Below, one piece after another: positions 23,301 to 34,500 of a DNA stretch of 64,000 bases. The notes beneath the pieces are model-generated. The model was not told where the DNA came from. It searched no databases and saw only the letters and a list, made by a program, of their open reading frames with translations. Origin of the DNA: Bretschneidera sinensis (Eukaryota; Streptophyta; Magnoliopsida; Brassicales; Akaniaceae); assembly GCA_023935145.1 (NCBI GenBank), contig CM043700.1:25018001-25082000 (forward strand). The letters run 5' to 3'. The translations under genes were made by a program, and so were the position numbers. The number at the start of each line of letters is the position of its first letter. Positions within the stretch are counted from its first letter, which is position 1.

Positions 23301-26300
23301 AAACCATTTCCCACAAGCTTCTAGCTAAGGAGCACTCACCAAGAGACGAAAAACGAACTCAACCTTCTCCTTACAAATATAACACCTATTGACCAAGACC
23401 TTCCCCCACTTTGGAAGATTGTCAATAGTAAGAATTCTACCCCAAGAAGCCTCCCACACACACAAAAAAAAAAAACTAGTTTTCCTGGGAGCCAAAGCAC
23501 ACCAAATAGCTTTTCAAGGGAAATTAGGATGAACAATTGTAATATCTTTATCAGCAAGAATCTTGTAATAATCTTTAACCATAAAGCTTTTATCCGGTCT
23601 AAGCCTCAATTTCATCTCATCCTCCCTCCCCACCTCAATTCTAGAAGAATATAGTGAATCCAAAGACACCGTGACCTCCTCAACTTCCCAATCTTGAACA
23701 TTACAGATAAACAGCACCACCCAAGAAAACCCTTCGTTAATCTAGGAAAAGCAAGAGCTAACCTGTGCTTCTTTATCTCTAGCCAAATTAAAAATACACG
23801 GAAATTTATATTTTAAAGGGGTGTTCCCATACCAAATATCATACCAAAGCCAAGTCTTTACTCCATTACCCACCGGAATGTCAATATGATGCAAAAGCTC
23901 CTCCCATCCCTTTCTAATCCACTTCCACACTCCCACTCCGTAAACTCCCCGCGGTTCTTTCAACATCCAACCGTCAAGATCCAACCCAAACTTGGCCACC
24001 ACCACTTTTCTCCACAAGTGATCTTTTTCAACTAAAAACTTCCAAATCCATTTACCAAGAAGGGCCTTATTAAGAAAAGAGATTTTATTCCAAGGCCCTC
24101 TCTTTCCAAAGGTTGCTTCACCACATCCCACTTAACCAAGTGGTATTTAAAATCCTCCACCAAGCTACCCCAAAGGAATCTCCTTTGGATGCTCTCCAAT
24201 CTTTTGGCCACCGAACTAGGAATAGGTAAAAGAGGCATATAATAGATCGGAAAGCTAGAAAGAGTGCTTTTGATGAGAGTGAGTCTTCCCCCTATTGATA
24301 GGTAGTGACTTTTCCACCCAGTCAAACAATTCTCAAACTTTTCTACAATCGGATTCCATATGCTTTTGTCTCTAAATCTAACCTCGAGAGGGAGACCAAG
24401 ATAAGAGATAAGGAGAGTTCCATCTTACACCCCAATAAGTTAGCATGGAAACTCCCATTACCACCTCCATCAAGAGGGATTAAAACACTTTTAGCAAAGT
24501 TAACCTTAAGACCCGACACTGCCTCGAAGCAAAGAAGAATTCCCCAAAGGAGCAAAATTTGAGTGGCTACACCCCCAAAAAAACAATCGTATCGTCGGCA
24601 AAAAGAATGTGAGAAACATTAGCACTATCGCCATTTCCTTCCACTTCGAAATCAGTCAATAAGCCCATTTCTACCCCTTTCACCAATATCTTTCTTAAAG
24701 CCCCCATAACTAAGGCAAACAAGAAAAGAGACAAAGGATCCCCTTGTCTTAATCCTCTAAAAGCTCGAAAAAAAACAGAGGGACACCGAAAGGGAAGAAG
24801 ATAATAACATGAACCAACCAGTGGATTTAGTTTTTAGGGGGAGAGAAAGTTGTAAAGAGAAAGTTGAGTCTGACATTCAAGTGTTGGGACTTTCGTTTGG
24901 AATGGCGTGGCATATTTACGACCGAGGATTTCGTTTTTAATGACTTCACACCTAATCTGATAGTGAATTAGACTTCTCCGGTTGAGAGCCCAACTCGAGA
25001 GGATCATTATCCATGTTATTAACTTCAACAGGAAGATAATTCAAGAAGAGTCCTCTACAACTCAGAATTTATTTTGATTTTCACAAGATCGTCTTCTGAA
25101 CTTAGTTTGCAAACTTTAAGTGACAGAATATCTTAAAAGGCAGCAAGGTTGGCCAGTTTAAGTACATATAAACCTAACACATATATTTTACAAAAGATGC
25201 CTTTCCTTACTCAATTCCTACATACACTATACTTTAGATCCTTGAAGTCAAAAGGCAGAATATTGTCAAGTTCATACTTCATACCAATCTCAGCACTTGG
25301 TTTGGTTCATTATTGAAAAAAGCAGGGATTGAATTGTAAGTTTGTTTTGATCTTATAGTTACTAAAGAGCATTTGATAAATCATAGTATGAAAAAAGTGT
25401 AACATATACCTTGCAATTATTTCACTAAATCAACATCTACTAAATCCACAAATAGTGCTAATTAAAGCATCATCGAATTGAGTGGCATCATCTAACAGAG
25501 TCCCAGATCTAATACTAGGCAAGAGTTATTGGGTGACTGAGGTGACCAAGAAGCACTTGGCACCTAATTCATTCACATAATAAAGCAATGCAGAAAATAT
25601 GCTATTCAAATACTAATCAATTTCAAACTTGACATGCTGAAATAAAATACTCACGGTTTTGGGATTGGGATCAAGTATCTTATGTATTAAAGACTTCGCC
25701 CCAGGAGAAAACCAAAATGGACAAGAAAAGTCTGCAGCATTTACCTGCACAATAACAAGGACAGTTAGAAGCTTCCCAATTATACAGCTGCCTTACTGAA
25801 TGCTTACAAAAAATACATTTATTCCAATGAAAGGTAGGTTCCACTTTGCTTGTAGGTGGGTAAAAGAACAATTGTAGGTATTAGTAGCCTATGTCCCTTT
25901 ATACCATAAAGACAAACATGGGCTTGGTTTACTGAATTACATCAATTTTTGACATAAACATCTCCAACGTATAAGAGAGATACAACAATGAACAAAAACA
26001 AGCAGTCATGGTCGTACATAAGTGTGAAACTGTGGGTGTTCGTAAATTTGCTTACTTTCAATCACACTTCATAAAATCATAATTATTCATTTTCAACAAA
26101 GTAAATTGATGGCAGCTAACCATTTTATACAAAGTCGGAAGGTCTGTCTGATCAAAAGGTAGATATCCAGCCATTATAACAAAAAGGATAACTCCGCATG
26201 ACCACACATCAGCTGCTGCACCGTCATAACCCTGGTAGCTGAGCACCTGATGAGCAATGGTTAAATTTAAGAAATGCAAATACATAAGGAACGGCAAGAA

Positions 26301-28689
26301 AAGAAACACTACATAGTACTGATTTTTCAATTAAGAAAGAAATAAAAATTTACTGTCTTGACTTTAACTTATTTAGATTATGGAACCAAACATCAATGAC
26401 TACAATGAACATGAAAGCTACAAAATTCTTTAAGTTAGCATGATATGGGATCAACGAATATCACATATACATTCTATAATCTATGCGTAGTAAAGACATG
26501 TGAAAGAAAACCATGAGAAAAAGTTGGTGCACAAAGGGTAAAAAGGAAGACACCAACCAAAATCAATTTAAGTTTAGAAGATCAACAACAAATTAAATAC
26601 ACATCTATAAAAACAGTTAACTAAGTTTTCTTCTTGACTCATCACTGTCTCAACTTGGTGAAGCAAGGTATTAAAAAACTTCTTCCTCTATCCTCTGCCG
26701 CCCCTCCTCCAAACGAAACCAAAACAAACAATGATAAACCTCTTTACACTTGTTCCAATACTTTGTTGTGGTTCACATTGTAGCAAATTTCACAGTTCCA
26801 ATAGGACTATCTCAAATTTTGTATGATCAACGAGATGCAACATTCTTTGAAGAACTAGTCTATGATTGATCAATGACTAGTAAACTAATGAATGATTAAG
26901 TGATAACTATTTGAAGAAGCAACAAAGTAGAGCCACCAGTTTGAGAGGCCTCTTCTACATGTAGCTCTAGCATCACTCATATGAGAAGCCTGGAGTATAG
27001 AGGTCTGCTTCCTAGAGCTATTGGTGAGCTTATGGAATACAAATATTTGGTTCAAGAGGGGTGGGGAGAGGAAGGACGACTAGAAACTCAACTAAAATTT
27101 AACATTTATTATGATGTAAATACAATTACACTACAAAATGAATGAACCTTACCAACTGAAGTTTTGTAGCGTCCAAAAGATGCTGACAGTGATAAGAGAG
27201 CACATTGGCCAAAGTCAAATGAACTAACTTGTATATGTTTGCAGAAAAGTCCAAGGCAACAGCAAGCATGGAAGAATATATCAAATATTTATCACATAAT
27301 CATGAAGTTCGTTATCAAGAGTGTACCTCAGGTGCAACATAATTTGGAGTTCCACATGTGGTGTGAAGAAGCCCAACCCCCTGCTCAAGAATATAACTGA
27401 ACCATGAGATAATATATACACAGACACACGCATATAGAGAGAGAAATATTGATAGATAGAGATAGAGAAAGAATAAGAAAGCATATCATAGTTAAAATAT
27501 ATGCCTGCACAGTGGGCAGACAGAAGCAATTGTGCTTACTTTCTGAGGCAAGGCACTCAGCCCAAAATCAGAAACCTTCAAATTTCCATAAGCATCAAGG
27601 AGAAGATTTTCAGGCTATGCATTACAAGGAAAAGAAAGAAGAAGTAGTCAGTTCTAAAACCTGACATCATAAAATCAGAATTTCTCAAGGAAGTTGAATC
27701 CTAAATTTTGCTGAGCACCTTTAGGTCTCTGTGGTACACACCCTTACTGTGACAATGAGCAACAGAGTCTATAAGCTGTTGAAAGTATCTCCTACATTCG
27801 TTTTCAGGAAGTCTTCCTTGATGAACCTGTATGTCCAAGTTAAGTGCAAACATATATATCTTGGCATATAAAAGTTATACATATATTAACTAATGTCATA
27901 TGTTGGAGACCACCACAAAGATTCACTAATTAGAAATGGTTTTACTTCAGAAGTTCAAAGCATGCTAAGAAGTAAAGACATGATGGAAGAATCCTTACGA
28001 TTTTATCGAAGAGCTCTCCTCCAGTCACAAACTCAAGAATAATATATATTTTCGTAGGGCTTGCCAACACCTAAAGTTCAAAAAGATAAAGGGAAAGAAG
28101 GGTAGAGACATGTGAAAGTTGTGAACAATGAAATAAGAACAGTAACATACAAATAAACTGGTAATAAATAGAGATTATTTATATTATGAAGCATATTATA
28201 GAGTATAAGCATACCTCATGCAACCTAACAATGTTAGGATGTCTGACAATCTTCATTATGGATATCTCTCTTTTAATCTGAAACCCAAACTAGAAAGAAA
28301 TTACAAGCTTATTCACTTAGAAAGAGCAAACATAAATCAAGCCAGCAACCAACATACTTCAACAGTAAAAAGTTCTTAGTATATCAAGCATATGTGACCA
28401 TTTACTAAACTAGCATAGCCTTGTGCATAAGACATGCCTAGGTTGATTATTCCACAAGATCATTCAACAGAAAAGAAGAAAAAAAAGTTTTTAACATTTA
28501 TAGTGAGCTGAAAGAACAAAGTACCTGAACAACCATTTTGTGCTTAAGAATGCTGTTTTTGGCCAAAATTTTCATGGCCACACTCTCTCCTGTCTCCATG
28601 TTTCGTGCAAACTTAACCTTGGCAAATGTTCCTTCACCGATTGTTCGGCCAACCTCATACTTCCCGACCTTCCTTGCTCCCTTCGTCAT
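5012..28689 (-). CDS. SOS2/CIPK24: CBL-interacting protein kinase 24 (SOS2), 14 coding exons
   Basis: SNF1-related Ser/Thr kinase which, bound by CBL4/SOS3-type calcium sensors, activates the SOS1 Na+/H+ antiporter. Exons (minus strand): 28689-28525, 28277-28215, 28070-27999, 27826-27719, 27614-27540, 27380-27327, 26246-26121, 25744-25655, 22017-21898, 21683-21564, 20033-19917, 17676-17620, 17533-17459, 5107-5012. All introns are GT-AG and all junctions phase 0, giving 445 codons plus TGA; Arabidopsis SOS2 has 446. Visible features: glycine loop IGEGTFAKV; Lys40; HRDLKPEN with Asp134; DFG at 152; activation loop [12 protein letters not shown] with Thr168 as in SOS2; NAF/FISL motif NAFEMITL from residue 310; PP2C-interaction region [10 protein letters not shown]-terminus ending LLRTMTC, close to the SOS2 end. 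The ATG at 28689 is chosen because it gives the family N-terminus [14 protein letters not shown]. No breaks seen. Introns 8 and 13 are enlarged by transposons. Confidence 0.95.
5797..6260 (+). repeat. 5' LTR of the intronic copia element
   Basis: Starts TGTTAAGAGTCCTAATT and ends CTTAATTTCAACA. About 200 bp is LTR proper; 261 bp is a Stowaway-like MITE. It matches the 3' LTR at 9312-9534. Confidence 0.9.
5972..6232. mobile_element. Stowaway-like MITE, 261 bp
   Basis: Terminal inverted repeats: left TTCCCTCCGTCCCATATTTT; right, reverse-complemented, CTCCATCCGTCTCATATTTT. TA flanks both sides (5970-5971 and 6233-6234). The empty site is visible in the matching 3' LTR, where the sequence runs through without it. 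The CTCCCTCCGT end and TA target are typical of the Stowaway (Tc1/mariner) group. Confidence 0.88.
7393..8755 (-). mobile_element. Small non-autonomous copia derivative (TRIM-like), nested
   Basis: In minus orientation the element has an LTR at 8755-8561, a PBS TGGTATCAAAGC (8560-8549), only about 270 bp of non-coding interior, and a second LTR at 8277-7393 enlarged by a MITE. The target duplication GGGAT is exact (7388-7392 and 8756-8760) and lies inside the RNase H coding sequence of the host element. Its LTRs are the same family as those of the surrounding copia element, so it is probably a deletion derivative moved by related proteins. Confidence 0.85.
7518..8199. mobile_element. MITE-like element, about 680 bp, inside the TRIM-like LTR
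   Basis: Ends are inverted: CCATAGTTGTCAAATCG at left and, reverse-complemented, CCATAGTTATCATAATC at right. TAAGA occurs on both sides (7513-7517 and 8201-8205). The partner LTR (8561-8755) lacks the insertion. Both ends carry many AATCG/CGATT words. The superfamily is unclear. Confidence 0.7.
9312..9534 (+). repeat. 3' LTR of the intronic copia element
   Basis: 223 bp, TGTTGAGAG to TTTCAACA. It follows a purine-rich tract ending GGGGGGAG and is followed by the ATAAT target copy. Confidence 0.9.
14172..14490. mobile_element. Probable solo LTR within L1 ORF2, carrying a (TG)n tract
   Basis: The L1 reading breaks here and resumes at about 14500. The insert resembles the better-defined solo LTR at 38720-40222 (shared CAAATCACAT, AACACTCAATC, TTTTCATTCATTA words and an end like TTCCATCA). 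The left boundary and target duplication are not certain. Confidence 0.5.
14323..14352. repeat. (TG)15 microsatellite
   Basis: Thirty bases of perfect TG repeat inside the probable solo LTR. Confidence 0.98.
15583..17038 (-). mobile_element. 5'-truncated L1 fragment in SOS2 intron 13
   Basis: Read on the minus strand, it starts near an ITYLG-like stretch after the RT core (about 17035), passes through 16762-16144 ([21 protein letters not shown] at the end) and ends with the shared L1 tail (GGTGCTTTTTTGTTTATTAC). It has frameshifts and no target duplication that I could confirm. Confidence 0.8.
17841..18332. mobile_element. Long foldback (hairpin) MITE-like element
   Basis: The left arm (about 17841-18085) and right arm (about 18110-18332) are inverted copies. 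Paired landmarks are TTAAATACACATACCTAC with its complement near 18300-18320, TGACAATTGA with TCAATTGTCA, CTTAAAGTCACGTGA with TCACGTGACTTTAAG, and AACAACCCCCAAATC with GATTTGGGGGTTGTT. The loop is about 30-50 bp. It lies between SOS2 exons 11 and 12, so the SOS2 pre-mRNA would form a long imperfect stem. Confidence 0.8.
19151..19211 (-). mobile_element. Minimal L1 tail insertion (poly-A with target duplication)
   Basis: A 16-bp direct repeat CTTGTCAAAAAGGGTT (19151-19166 and 19196-19211) brackets only a T run and TATAAGTAA, the complement of the L1 tail TTACTTATA(A)n. It is an L1 insertion truncated almost to its poly-A tail, in SOS2 intron 11. Confidence 0.8.
22948..24787 (-). mobile_element. 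5'-truncated L1 fragment in SOS2 intron 8
   Basis: The minus-strand reading begins in the RT core ([14 protein letters not shown], then FADDT at about 24590) and runs through SNL and KWIWKF-type motifs (24131-23742) to the zinc region (RCYICK at about 23380) and the common L1 tail at about 22970-22995. A probable 11-bp target duplication GAAAGGGAAGA flanks it (22937-22947 and 24788-24798). It is sense-oriented with SOS2 and adds about 1.85 kb to intron 8. Confidence 0.82.
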
Positions 28690-29470
28690 GGTTCCTCGAA
28701 GCTCATTTCCCAATAAAACAACCCAAATTTACATGATTTCTTGACCAAGTTAACAGAAAACGTTACAATGATCTACCTAAAGACAATCAAACAACAAATT
28801 TATTGAAATTCCAAAAATAGAAACGATAGTCAAACAGAAACCAGCTACAGATAATTTAATAAGAAGTTTGCAAACATGCAAACAGAGTGCTCTGTCTATT
28901 TCATGAGAAAATGGAGGAAAGTGAAAGCAAATGAAAATTAGAGAAGTACAGTTTATGATGGGCTCAATAAAATTTAGAAAAATAATTTTTTTTTACCGTA
29001 AACTACAAACGAAGACTGATATAGTTGTGACTAGTCTCATATTTTATCAACTATCATTTCTTGTTCAAACCATATTAAGATAACGCCCGCAAAAGAGAGG
29101 GAAAAAATGAACCCTAATGCTTTGTTTGTCTACCGAGAATTCAAAGAAAAAACAAAAGGATATATGTTCTAATTCCAAGGTTCTGAAGTTACTACTAGAA
29201 TAACTTCTCAGCGACCAAATATATCTAAAATTGAGGGGGGGGGAAAAAAAGAGATTCGAGAAAGAAGAGACAACGCAGTCATGATGAGAAAATACGAACA
29301 TTTTACAGAATTTTACTTTGAGACTCTTACCCAGAAAATAAGTCAACTGAAAATTCGCCAGAGATTTCAGAATATAAGATCGCCGGTAGAATTCGATTCG
29401 CGTCAGCTCCTGCGATGCAGCGAACAGAGACACACAAGAGAGATGAATTAATTAATTAATTTTTACGGCT
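28690..29470 (-). promoter_or_regulatory. SOS2 upstream region (5' leader and probable promoter)
   Basis: Nothing here is protein-coding. Given its place directly before the SOS2 ATG it should contain the 5' UTR, possibly a leader intron. A TTAATTAATTAATT tract lies at about 29445-29460. I could not fix the transcription start. Confidence 0.35.
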
Positions 29471-32400
29471 TAAAATTATGTTATAATTAGAATATCCGTT
29501 ACTGTGGGACGCCAGTTCAGCATAAAATTGGCTGTATAGGTATTGGTAATGATTGGAAAGATATTAAAATATATTTTAAAACATGTTAATTTTAAAAAAA
29601 AATGGTAAATAATTATGTTTTATGACTTCGTCATGGCTTTTTAAAGATGTTTGGATTTGGGCTCAACCATACAAACCCAAACATGACATAGTCGTATGGG
29701 CTTTTAAATATTTTAGTTAAAGATACATGGAGAAATTACATGTGCTTTGTGTTCTGATCTGATCAAATTAGATATATGTGATTTAAGAATTATGTTGTGC
29801 TTTTTTTTGTCATATACATAACTTTATTTCGGTAGAGACCGCATCTTTTTTGTCATAAACATAAGGAAATTTCAAATTTACCCGCTAAAACTCAACAATT
29901 TACAATTATTAAAAAAAATAAAATCATACTGATTTTTAAAGGATGGATGTGAAAAATGAGGTCGCTTGGTCAAGGAGAAACTGAGAGAAAATGATTTTCT
30001 CTCATTGCTTTCTTACTAAGAAGATAAAAAATCGATTAAAAAAATCTCTCTGTTTCCTTTATAGAAATTGAATCGGTGAGAAAAAAAAAGGATTATTTAT
30101 ATATTTTTTGTGGTTTTAAGGATTAAAAATGGTTATTAAAAATTGTTTAGCACGAGAGAAAATTTTCTCTTTCTCTAAAAAAAAATACAAAATCAACCCT
30201 ATATTACAAAATAATAGAACCAAACAACCAATGCACACTAAAATGCCGCTGTCCCTTGACCTATAACCTGAAAACCCATTAAAAATTTAAAAAAATCCAA
30301 TAAAAAAACCTAAGACATGTTTGGAAGGGATTTTTGAAAATTGTTTTCAGTTTTCAAAAACTCATTTCTATGTTTAGCAAACAGTTTTCAAAAGTAATTT
30401 TTTAAAACAGTTTTCAAAAAACCAGTTTTCAAAAACTGTTTTCTGAAAACCCCAAATTGGTGTTTTGTGATATAATTTTCGAAAAACAACCTTAAAATCA
30501 ATGTTCACTTCTCTGTTTCATTCTTCCTCTATGGTATATAAAAAATATTAAACTTTTAAAAATAAAATAATATTAATTATTTTTAAGTATTTAGTAAGTA
30601 TGAGAAATAAAATTAATATATACTTAATTTGATACTGTAAATTACGAAGCGGTTTTTTCAAATTTATAGTTTATGAAGCGGTTTTTGAAATAATTTATGA
30701 TAAAATAGTAGTAGTAGTTATATTTTAAATTTTTTGTTGTTTAATAAAACAGAAGTGAAATCAGTTTTTTTTTACGGATTCATTTTTTTAAAAAACAAAC
30801 AACATTTTATGATTTTTTTAGATTGTTTGACTTAATTTTTATTTCAAAAAACATAAATCGTTTTATAAATACTCAAACATATTCTAAATCGAACCTCTAT
30901 TTTTTAAAGTAAACAACAATGCCATTAAAGTATACACAATTATATTCTGCTCCGATAACAATTAAAAATTTAATTTCTAATTAGGCATATATTTTAAAAG
31001 AATTAGGGAAAATTATTAAAAAAACTGAAGGTTTAGTGAATGTCCCTAAATGGTCCCTCAAATTTTAATTTGAACAAATTTAACGTTTGTATAATCACAT
31101 CCTTCCATCCGTGTGTGCCGTTTAAATCATCCTTTGGGAACAAATTTACAAGTGCAAAGCACACTTACGGAGGAATCTCACCCATTTGAAGAGCAAATCA
31201 CCCATGCAGGCAGAGCCCATCTATTCTTTCCATGCAAATTTAATATCAATTTTTCTCCAACTCTTGTACCTCATATCTTATCTCTTGGTCTTCCCTCTTC
31301 CAAAAATGTCTAAGGGAGAATTACAAAAGACGGCCTTCACATACTCATGTATGGAGTATGTTTGTTTCAGGCTCATCAATATGTCAGATCACAATCGGGC
31401 ATAAACCCTCCATTCGGCTCGAAACTCATTCTCAAAATGAATCTAATCACACTTCATGTTTTGTGTCTTTACATTTTTGGGTCTGCCACCAAAACTTGGT
31501 TGAACAATCAAGATATATGGCAATTGTATTCATGGCTAGTCGATGATATTTATATCATATATAACAAAATGCATTTTGAGAGAGAGAAAAACTATTTTTT
31601 TTTTTAACTGAAGAGAGAGTGGGAGAGAGTATGAATAAATTGAGAGAGACTGATTTATGAAAAGTATCAAACATACTAACAAAGGACTAGAAGTATTACT
31701 TTAACAAAAGCATTGATTAGAAAGGATCTTAGTACAGAAAGGTCTTGGTAGAACCTTTAATAAATAAACTTCTTTTATGAATACAGTCACCAACCACGCC
31801 CCTTAATTCTCTATATCCTCTATTTCTCACATTTTCTTATTTCAATTTTTCTCCAAGTTCTTTTTAAAGGACCTAGTGGTGTGCTCTTTATCCCTGTAGA
31901 TGTGATTTTGTGAATCCCTCGAGTGAAAATCTCAGTTGTCTCTAAAGGATATGATCTTGTTAAATAGAAGTTCTTTGGATTTTTTGTCAAAGGCATGGGT
32001 TAAATAATCACGTAGGTCAAGTTAAACTCTCTTATGTTGAATCTATTAATTTACTCATAACAGTTAAAGAGCAACAAGAAAAAAGCACTTGTACATCCCA
32101 CCACGCTTCATGCAAAAGATTCAAAATCCTTTCAAAGTAGTATTTCCCGTCTGATCTTATTCTTGTTGAGCTGTTATAGCTAAACTGTTAATGTTAACCG
32201 AAATTCCCCCAAAAGGACTCCTTGTTCGCCTGTAAATACGAGGTCTCACCTCATTTCAAGGGATATTAAAGTCCTAAAATTATGAGAATTTAGGATTGCT
32301 AAACTCTCTCTTCATAAACCTTTTGGTACTTTCTCGTTACACGCATAAAAGTATTTCTTTGATTCCTGATTTCTTATCTGTCACCTGTTTACGAGCAATT

Positions 32401-32560
32401 AGTAGCTACACTACTTCCTTTATCCACGCTCAAAGCATTTGAGTTCTATTATAGTTGTAATTGTTCTAAGTCTGCTTTCAAAGGCAAATTTTACCTTCCT
32501 TTCGTAAAATCTTTGTAATTTGTAATTCTTTCTATTTAAAGAGCAAGTGTACGAATCCAA
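29471..32560. other. AT-rich intergenic DNA with transposon-like debris
   Basis: No gene is recognised. At 30310-30480 short inverted words (GTTTTCAAAAAC, CAGTTTTC/GAAAAC) recur and may be part of a decayed MITE. 31700-32560 looks like LTR or leader sequence of a retrotransposon, but I found no matching second LTR. Confidence 0.4.
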
Positions 32561-32639
32561 TTTTGGATTTGATGATGTTCTCCTTATTCTGCAAGACCGA
32601 ACCTACAATTTTTTGTGACTCCACTTAGGAAGAAGATTT

Positions 32640-32965
32640 GCTTTTGACAAAAAGGTGCATCTAACAACAATGATGATTTGCTCGCACGTGATTCAAATGA
32701 CAGCAAAGTCGATGAGACAAGCCGATCACTAGCACCACTTTTTCGACAGCCAGCGACCGAAGTGATGCTACGCAATTGACGCAGATGAAAAAAGAAAATG
32801 CTCAGATGAGACTTGCTCTGCAGAATACACTGAATGCCTTAGCCGTGAGTTCTGACGCTGCTAAACATGAAAACGCCTGCAAATACTGACATTGGGAGCA
32901 AAGGTTCAAAGCTCAGAACTCTGTTTCCAAATGACTTCGGAAAAACCGTGGTAGACTTGGTGCTT
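32640..32965 (+). pseudogene. Retrotransposon gag-like N-terminal remnant (unassigned)
   Basis: Two adjoining open stretches read LLARDSNDSKVDETSRSLAP and, after a stop and frame change, MKKENAQMRLALQNTLNALA and AAKHENACKY. A charged, coiled-coil-like beginning after LTR-like DNA is how many Ty3/gypsy gags start. I cannot identify the family and there is no downstream polyprotein. Confidence 0.3.
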
Positions 32966-33258
32966 AAGTAAAAATTTGACGTGATTTTAAAATCAAATTT
33001 GTTAGAATGATCGGATTAGAAAGCCAAACAAAATTATAAAATTTGATGAAGATAATTTAAAGTTATGTGATCAAAATAGAATCTATATGACCGAAATAAG
33101 TATTTAACCTTTTAATTTAAATGCTATATTCTCACTCTATAATTCTACAAGCTTAAAGCGTGAGTGTAGTTAACTCATGTGCTCATGATAACAAAAGTTT
33201 CAAATACCAATTGAGCTAATATAATAACAATTATTAGTTACTGGGATTTACATTAAAA

Positions 33259-34242
33259 TTACCTAGTAATCATAGTACCAGCTCCTTCATCAGACATGAT
33301 CTCGTGAAGCAACGAATGTTGTCTCTTGCCATCAATGATACTGGCAGTCCTCACCCCTTGTGCGAGGGAGCGGATGCAACAATTGACCTTAGGAATCATA
33401 CCACCAGCAACTTTGCCATCTTCAATCATCTTCTTCACTCCCTTTATATCAATCTCCTTCACCAAGCTGTTCGGATTGTTCCGATCCTCAAGGATCCCCA
33501 ACACGTCAGTCAACAGAATCAGCTTCTCGGCACCTAACGCTGCAGCCAACTCACCAGCCACCGTGTCCGCGTTGATGTTGTAGGACTGCCCAGACTCATC
33601 AGCAGCCACAGATGCAATCACAGGGATGTGACCATAGTCAATGAGTGGTCGGAGCACAGTAGGATCGATGCGTGCGACCTCCCCGACGAAGCCTAATTGG
33701 GTGGAATTGGGGACAGGGCGAGCCGTGAGGAGGCGACCGTCCTGCCCAGAGAGACCAACGGCAGTGGCCCCAGCTGTGTTGATGAGGGAGACGAGGTTCT
33801 TGTTGACCTTTCCCACCAAGACCATAGAGACGATCTCCATTGTGGCAGCATCAGTGACGCGGAGGCCATCACGGAACTCAGCCTTGATGTTCAATTGACG
33901 GAGGTAGTGGTTGATGTCAGGACCCCCGCCATGGACCAAGACGGGACGGAGGCCCACACAAGAAAGGAGGACGAGATCACTGACAACAGAGGCCTTAAGC
34001 TCAGGGGAGGTCATGGCAGCACCACCGTACTTGACGACAATAGTTTTGCCCCTGAATTTCTGGATGAAAGGAAGCGATTCAGAGAGGATTTCCACTCGGT
34101 ACTGGCTAGGAATTGATGGGTCGGCCTTGACTGTGGGTGTGGCTGAGAGTGCGGATGATGCTTTGATGGATGGGTAGGGGCCTTTGTAACCACAAACGAT
34201 ACTTGGGAATCTGCATCTGCAAAACATGAAAATTGAAACCAT
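33259..34242 (-). CDS. NAGK: N-acetyl-L-glutamate kinase, plastid
   Basis: Phosphorylates N-acetylglutamate with ATP, the controlled second step of arginine synthesis in plastids; plant enzymes are activated by the PII protein and inhibited by arginine. The ORF has 327 codons, against about 347 in Arabidopsis. Amino-acid-kinase motifs are all present: KYGG with Lys71, HGGGP at 104-108, NADTVAG at 224-230, [10 protein letters not shown] at 277-286; the C-terminus [11 protein letters not shown] is conserved. The first 45 or so residues are transit-peptide-like ([10 protein letters not shown]). The ATG at 34242 is doubtful: a pyrimidine-rich stretch and TTTTGCAG at 34212-34220 look like a splice acceptor, so the true first exon may lie upstream (see the PWP1-like exon). 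The rest is uninterrupted. Confidence 0.93.
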   Translation of the reverse strand: MVSIFMFCRCRFPSIVCGYKGPYPSIKASSALSATPTVKADPSIPSQYRVEILSESLPFIQKFRGKTIVVKYGGAAMTSPELKASVVSDLVLLSCVGLRPVLVHGGGPDINHYLRQLNIKAEFRDGLRVTDAATMEIVSMVLVGKVNKNLVSLINTAGATAVGLSGQDGRLLTARPVPNSTQLGFVGEVARIDPTVLRPLIDYGHIPVIASVAADESGQSYNINADTVAGELAAALGAEKLILLTDVLGILEDRNNPNSLVKEIDIKGVKKMIEDGKVAGGMIPKVNCCIRSLAQGVRTASIIDGKRQHSLLHEIMSDEGAGTMITR

Positions 34243-34500
34243 AAAAATGGAATAATCTTAGCAACTAGTAGAATTATTTGTTGAACACTAACATGTTGCT
34301 TTACAGTAGTAAGAAGAAGATTAAGCTTTATCTCTCATATGTTTGTGTATATTAAATTCAAAAGCAAAACTACTCCACAGCCTTTTTCTCCTGAAAATCC
34401 AGGTCAACCACAAACAACCTGCTAAAAATTATTGATTTAACTAGTAAGTTTACAGACTGCATTGAATAACAACAATAATACTAATAGCAAAGTTACAATC

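Noticed and set aside
27400..27475. Short (GA/TA)-rich tracts as regulatory repeat in SOS2
   Set aside because: Ordinary intronic low-complexity DNA.
28498..28713. Longer SOS2 N-terminus starting upstream of 28689
   Set aside because: The upstream start would be TTG; the ATG at 28689 gives the N-terminus seen in SOS2 proteins.
30308..30890. Possible MITE with ACATGTTTGG-like ends
   Set aside because: The end similarity is weak (about 8 bases) and no target duplication is visible.
33697..34116. 139-codon plus-strand open frame opposite NAGK
   Set aside because: Shadow frame; the minus strand encodes a fully conserved kinase.
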